64,000 nt of DNA from Parasponia andersonii (Eukaryota > Streptophyta > Magnoliopsida > Rosales > Cannabaceae): the NCBI GenBank assembly GCA_002914805.1, contig JXTB01000071.1:638447-702446 (forward strand), written 5' to 3'. The position numbers and the translations under genes are program-made. How positions within the stretch are numbered: the first letter of the stretch is position 1; the number at the start of each line of letters is the position of its first letter. Positions 59,196 through 64,000 of the stretch are shown here, in pieces. A model generated the notes under the pieces. The model saw only the letters and a program-made list of their open reading frames with translations. It was not told the origin of the DNA and did no database searches.

Positions 59196-60188
59196 GATCA
59201 TTTTGTATTCTCCTATTATTGTCCTTTACTCCTTCTTTGTCGTTTTTGACACATTGAAATTTCATTAGAATTTCATATTAAGTTGTCGTCTACAAATATA
59301 ATTGTCTTCTTCCTATTTATGTCAGTCAGTTGCGATTATTTTGTATTTAGTTACATTTTTCCCACTTATGTGTTTATATCATTTCATCGTCGTTTCTACA
59401 ATTCACATCGCTTGTTGTCACTTTCCAATTCTATTGTCGTTTCCATGATTAGTTGTCAGTTTCATTGTTGTTTCTACAATGTTCTTTCTAACCATGTCAT
59501 TCTCTCCGTTTCGTATTGATGTCATCAATTATTCAGAACAACTTTATATTGAATGGTATTGTCGTTTTTCAATTGTTTTGTCGTTTATAATAATTGATGT
59601 CGATCTGACAACAAATAACCGGTAAGATTGGTAAAGATGAAGCAAGTAAAAAAAGAGAAAACTGCTAAGATGGAGTGACAAACTGGACTCCAATTGAAAA
59701 CAAAACACAAAATTCAGAGTTAGGACTAGTTCGATATTGGCAGCGATGGTCGTTCCTCTTCCTATTCCCCTTCCCTATAATTACTTGTTTTCAGTATAAT
59801 TAATGGAAAGTTAAGTAACTTGGATACATCATACACTTGATCATATATAGTGGCAAAAAAATTACGTGGTTTATACTTTCTAATAAGCACGATTATTGGT
59901 CAGTGCTTAATAATCCAAAAAGTTACACTCCTTGTAAAGCCAGTAAGATGCTTATCTCCTAGAACAACAAACATACTCATCGAAGAATCAAAACTTGTGT
60001 AATCCCTTCAAGACGATTCAAAATAACTCAATTGCACCAATAACCACAGTACTCAATCTCAAAACCTCATTCACACATTTTAAAGTGGTTGCAAGCAAAA
60101 TGGACCCAAAAACATAAAAACAAAAAATAATGATCAAATTCAGAGGAAAAATCTACACACCTTCGAGTCTAAGGGTACGTACTAAATT

Positions 60189-61898
60189 TTATTGCACCTT
60201 GACCCAGACACCTTTACTAGGAATTCCAGCGTGGATAACAAAGAGCATGTAATACCCAGGTGGGGCCACCGTGCTGGTTGGTGGGCCGTGGGCCGAGACC
60301 TTGTAAGCGAAAATGGACAAGTGCTCCACCCGGCCCACCTCCAAAACCAACATCCTCTGGTTCATGGCAAAAGAGTGCGTTGAAAACGACGGCGTTATGA
60401 GTGCAACCGAGATCCCCGGGCTCGGGCTGTACAGGAGCAGCACGAACGTCACCGAGAACATCTGGCCGTACGATATGATCTCCATCCCCGTTTCGACGGT
60501 CAGGATCGAAGGCCTCATGTTCGAGTACTGCGTGTCCAAGTAATGCGGCTGGTAAGCCTCCAAGCTCAGCTCCGTGCGGTGCGGGCGCGCCGTGAAGTTG
60601 TACGTACGGTGGGGGTTACTCCCGCCCACTAGGATCTGGCCACCTGGCAGCAACAGAGCCGAAGAGTGGTACATCCTGGGTATGGTCGTCGGGGTCAGAA
60701 CCACGAACCTCCGACCCGGAGGGTTACGGGTCCGGTACAGGACGGGGCTAAGGACCGGGTTCACGGCGTCGTCCCAGCCTGCCGTCCCGTTCCCCGCGCC
60801 GTTTATTATGATGATATCACCCGTGGGAAGGAGCAGCATGTCGGGCATGACACGTGGCATGGGCATGTCCTCCATGGCCCATTTCGGATCCGGGTCGGTC
60901 ACCCGCAGCCTGCCGCAACTCCTCGCCGCCGGCAAGAAGACCCGCTCCTTGTTCGACTTGATGTACGCACCCGGCGGCGACCCGCCGCAGACCATGACCT
61001 CCGCCTCGGGCAGAACCGGACCCGATCCGAACGGGGTCGGGTTTATTACGATGGGCAGGAGAACCGACGATCCGGTGCTCGGGTAGCTCCGTTTACAGCC
61101 TCCGGGTATGACTGGAAACTCTCTCACGACCAAGTTCCGGCGAAAGTCAAAGGAGATGGACCGGTTGTTGGCGAAGATGAAGAGGTTGCCGTCGGGCAAG
61201 AGATGCAAGAACGGGTAAAGATTGTTCTCATCGTAAGGGTCCATGGTCTCCCACAAGAACCTCATGTAAAACGACACGTCGTTTCGAGAATTCTTCGGCA
61301 AGAACTCGTAGCTGAACGACTGGCGACCCCCAACGACAATGGCTCTCCCATCGGGCAAGACTTGGTTCGTAGCGTACCATCTTCGGTCCGCGAGGTTGAT
61401 GGCTCCCAGCTCGGCCCAGTCGCAGCCAACGACGTCGTCTTGGCAAGGCGTGAAGGTACGGATCTTTCGGATGCCATCGCCGTAGCCGCCGGTCTGGACT
61501 AGGGTCCCGTCGGGGCTGACAAAGCCGGAGGAGCACCACGTGTTGGTGCGGAGCGTGAGGGGGCGGTAGGTATTGGCGACGACGTCGTACGAGACGGAGT
61601 GAGCGGTGCAGTCGATCTTGAGGGTTGTCGTTGTCGTTTTCGGGTCGTTGTCGTCGTTGATGAGGCGACGGACGCATCTTCGGTTGGGGAGATAGAGGTT
61701 CGAGGGGCCCACTTCTAGGCCGTCGAAGATGATGACCTTGTCGTTTCTGAGAAGCTGCATGTGCATGGCGGAGATACCGATGCTGGGATGAAGAAGGGTC
61801 CAGTGACCACCGGAGAGCTTGGAATGGGCCATCGTGAAGACACAGAGAAGAATGGTTAGGTGGAAAAAGGAGACGAAAGAAGGGTTCTTGGAGGCCAT
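60189..61898 (-). CDS. GLOX: Galactose-oxidase-like (glyoxal/aldehyde oxidase, GLOX) enzyme
   Basis: A 569-residue, single-exon secreted copper-radical oxidase that by family would oxidise aldehydes (or alcohols) to acids with release of hydrogen peroxide in the cell wall. Signal peptide about 1-26 (FFHLTILLCVFTMAHS). Glyoxal oxidase N-terminal kelch-like propeller about 40-440, C-terminal DUF1929/galactose-oxidase-like domain about 445-569. Copper-site residues by comparison with galactose oxidase: Cys122 (TWCSSG) and Tyr175 (RRWYAT) for the thioether cofactor, Tyr410-His411 (RMYHSS) and His508 (STHSF). APPGYYMLFV precedes the end. All key residues are present and the length is usual. ATG 61896-61898 is chosen because the signal peptide follows directly. 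It is much richer in GC than its surroundings; the long frame on the other strand (60666-61502) is a by-product. Substrate not predictable. Confidence 0.93.
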   Translation of the reverse strand: MASKNPSFVSFFHLTILLCVFTMAHSKLSGGHWTLLHPSIGISAMHMQLLRNDKVIIFDGLEVGPSNLYLPNRRCVRRLINDDNDPKTTTTTLKIDCTAHSVSYDVVANTYRPLTLRTNTWCSSGFVSPDGTLVQTGGYGDGIRKIRTFTPCQDDVVGCDWAELGAINLADRRWYATNQVLPDGRAIVVGGRQSFSYEFLPKNSRNDVSFYMRFLWETMDPYDENNLYPFLHLLPDGNLFIFANNRSISFDFRRNLVVREFPVIPGGCKRSYPSTGSSVLLPIVINPTPFGSGPVLPEAEVMVCGGSPPGAYIKSNKERVFLPAARSCGRLRVTDPDPKWAMEDMPMPRVMPDMLLLPTGDIIIINGAGNGTAGWDDAVNPVLSPVLYRTRNPPGRRFVVLTPTTIPRMYHSSALLLPGGQILVGGSNPHRTYNFTARPHRTELSLEAYQPHYLDTQYSNMRPSILTVETGMEIISYGQMFSVTFVLLLYSPSPGISVALITPSFSTHSFAMNQRMLVLEVGRVEHLSIFAYKVSAHGPPTSTVAPPGYYMLFVIHAGIPSKGVWVKVQ

Positions 61899-62265
61899 GG
61901 ATGATGGCGTTTGCTTTTTTCTCTTCTTTTTTTTTTTTTTCCCTGAGTTGTTGGGGTTTTGGTTTTGTTACTTGGCGATGGTTAATGATAATTGATAATC
62001 TATGGTAGTACTACTGCTTTCTTAACACATTTCATGAGCTAATTATTTCGTAAGGTTCAGGGCCTGCAAGCAAAGCTTACATTACATGTCGTTACATGAA
62101 ACGACGTGCTCTCTTTTGTCGTCAATGCACAACATCGTTTGCATAAATGCATTTAAGATCAAGGAAATAGGTTTTTAATTTGAGACATTATTTTGTATAT
62201 CTAAAGTTGGGGGGAAAATTAATGGAGATGAACAGTAGTGCTTTTTTGATTTTTTTATCTTTTCA
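61899..62265 (-). promoter_or_regulatory. Upstream region of the oxidase gene
   Basis: Probable promoter and leader of the gene at 60189-61898. A purine tract on the minus strand (about 61915-61941) precedes the ATG. No convincing TATA box was found by eye. Confidence 0.4.
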
Positions 62266-62269
62266 ATTG

Positions 62270-62610
62270 TTTTTTCAAAGTTCCGCAATTACGTGTATGC
62301 CTTTTAAATTTTCATTACAGTTTTTCCTCTTGGTGTAGTTTTTTAGTCTTTTCATTGTTGATGTTTTTTTTTTTTTTTCCGGGATTCAGTGGCTTTTACT
62401 AGACTCCACAATTACACTTATATCCTTTTAAATTCTCATTGTAGCCTTTCTGTGGGTGTGGTTTTTTAGTTTTTTCACTGTTAATATTTTTTTTTTCCCA
62501 TATTCAATGACTTTTACTAGACTCCACAATTACACACTTATATCCTTTAAATTTTCACGATAGCCTTTCAAGTGGATTTCTAGTCTTTTCATTGTTAGTG
62601 TTCGTGATTT
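62270..62610. repeat. About 120-bp tandem repeat, 2.8 copies
   Basis: Anchors TTCCGCAATTACG (62281), CTCCACAATTACA (62404) and CTCCACAATTACA (62522) recur with spacing 118-123. Units share CCTTTTAAATT and TTTTAGTCTTTTCATTGTT. They lie 400-700 bp upstream of the oxidase start. Confidence 0.8.
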
Positions 62611-64000
62611 TACCAAAGACTCCTCGGATAAATGCTTGGCTTAAGTAATTTTGGTGGGAGTTTTTTCGGCATTTGCTTGGATTTTGTCCCTTAATTGCTC
62701 TGTGTGATACTTTTTATTCTCTCTTTCTTCTTGAATGGTTTCCTTCTCTTAGATGTTTTCTCTTTCTCTTTCTCTTAGTTTGATTATTATTTTCTTAGAT
62801 CGCAGTTCTCTTTCTTTTTCCATTAGATTTATTTTAAACTATGAATTATTCTCCTTTTCCTAAAGTGATTCTTTTTGGTCTTCTTCGATTTAGGGTTTTT
62901 TTTTTCTTTTTCTTTTCTTTCTTTCTTTCTTTCATTTTCTGTTCCTTGGCCTTTGGTTCTTTTTCTTCACGTTTTGTTTTCGAATCTTTGGTTTCTTAAT
63001 GCAGATCTAGTTATTTGGATCAAAATTTTGTTGTGTATTTTGCTCCTCTAGATGTTATTATCGATATGGTGCTCTCCTTTTTTTGTATAGTATTTTTCCA
63101 TCCTCTAATTTTATTTTCTATAATTATTTTTTCTGTGTGATTTTATGTTTGATCTGGATCATTGTTTTGTTGCGTTCTTGCTCCTCTCGATCTTATTGTG
63201 GGTGTGGGTGTGGTGCTTTCCTCTTTTTATCTGGTATTTTTTCATCCTTTAATTTTATTTTGTATAATTATTTTTTTTGTACGATTTTATTTTTTGCTCT
63301 GCATTATTGTTTTTTTGAGGTCTATCTTTCTTTATGTATGACAAATGGCTGTCGGTTTTTTTTTTTCGATTTCGCTTTCCTTTGTTGTAGGAGAGCTTAT
63401 TAATTATATATTTTTGTTGTATTTTAATATGTGTATATTTTGGGTTTATTAGTTTTTGGGCTATTGATATGGGCTTGCAATTAATAGGCTAATAGGTCTG
63501 TAAGTTTTCAATTTTGTGGTTTTCATGCTGGGTTTTATTTTCTATTTATTTTGATTGGACTTTTTGTTGTAATTCTTGCAAAAATATATGTATATATATA
63601 CACACACACACGAGTGTATACTCATTTTTGAAAATTGTATCTCTATGATCTTACATTCTTAGGCTATTCTTTGGAGCATTCTCGAGTCTTTCTGTTTTTT
63701 TTTTCCTCCTTTTTTTTTGGCTTTGATATTTATTATGTATTTGAGATTTTTTTTATGCTAATAATAACTTTTGTTTTCTTTATTAATGCTTTGTCCTTTT
63801 GTATTAACGGTTTTAGTACTATAATATATACTTTAATTAAAATAGGATTAGAACAACGAGGAAATTTCTTTATTTTTTAACTCTAAATATATTTTTAGAG
63901 GCTTTTTTATATTCTAGGAAAATAAAACTAAGGTTTACTCTTTGTTTACTTTAGGCTTATATGTTAGGTAAGTTTCTGACTTTTTTTAAATATTTATTTT
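62611..64000. other. Intergenic, T-rich, no gene seen
   Basis: T-rich DNA on the plus strand with the 140-bp tandem repeat listed separately and TA/CA repeats at 63590-63612. Open frames (63083-63403, 63635-63880) are Phe/Leu-rich by-products of T-richness. Confidence 0.5.
63015..63312. repeat. About 140-bp tandem repeat, 2.1 copies
   Basis: GGATCAAAATTTTGTTG at 63017, GGATCATTGTTTTGTTG at 63156 and CTCTGCATTATTG near 63297 mark successive units. TTTTATTTTCTATAATTATT recurs between them. Confidence 0.75.

Larger units (their letters stand above)
57859..60188. other. Spacer between transporter and oxidase genes
   Basis: Begins with a 20-base A run directly after the transporter stop codon. 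Contains a MITE (58282-58727) and a tRNA-Ala pseudogene (59144-59195), listed separately. The 3' UTRs of the two convergent genes presumably share this space; no clear poly(A) signals were assigned. Confidence 0.55.

Noticed and set aside
60666..61502. 278-codon open frame opposite the oxidase
   Set aside because: It lies wholly antisense to a strongly supported GC-rich gene, is Arg/Pro/Gly-rich and has no recognisable domain.
63083..63880. Phe/Leu-rich frames resembling membrane proteins
   Set aside because: They arise from T-rich tandem repeats and lack any conserved pattern.

Overview
The window is AT-rich nuclear DNA from a dicot plant, probably a rosid. The three intact protein genes resemble Arabidopsis counterparts closely, the spacers carry many (TA)n microsatellites, and plant-type transposons fill much of the rest. 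The species cannot be named from sequence alone. There are no bacterial-type operons and no CRISPR array.

Three genes look functional. (1) 5166-7013 (+) is an intronless PLS-class pentatricopeptide repeat (PPR) protein with E and DYW-type deaminase domains, a predicted organellar RNA editing factor. (2) 52398-57858 (+) is a five-exon NPF4.6/NRT1.2/AIT1-type membrane transporter (low-affinity nitrate and abscisic acid import). Its first coding exon appears to hold only the ATG. (3) 60189-61898 (-) is an intronless, GC-rich, secreted galactose-oxidase-like (glyoxal/aldehyde oxidase) copper-radical enzyme. The three are not functionally linked and are separated by repeats.

The middle of the window (15.5-38.9 kb) is two related Ty3/gypsy LTR retrotransposons of the Tat/Ogre type. 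Element A (15478-26072, +) is old and riddled with stops, and it lacks protease. Element B (26903-38925, -) is younger, has a perfect ATGAG target duplication and about 5% LTR divergence in the stretch I counted. Both carry, between pol and the 3' LTR, a multi-exon gene on the opposite strand to gag-pol. Its four intron positions inside or next to the coding sequence are the same in both copies where I could compare them. This spliced antisense gene is the most interesting system here. The copy in B would be about 647 codons long apart from one frameshift and three stops.

The assembly has two defects inside B: a perfect 1,074-bp direct duplication joined by a single N (31609), and a 119-N gap (34444-34562) that should probably be about 300 bp.

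Other repeats: a degraded LINE (2.0-3.5 kb); a fold-back element just upstream of the PPR gene; a 1.95-kb element with Mutator-like termini (9605-11552) and a 229-bp relative (46693-46921, 9-bp target duplication); a CACTA-like non-autonomous element (12.7-14.4 kb); two members of a MITE family embedded in TA microsatellites (14944-15176, 45930-46378); a 74-bp-period tandem array (39944-40515); tandem repeats upstream of the oxidase gene; and a tRNA-Ala pseudogene lacking its anticodon arm (59144-59195).
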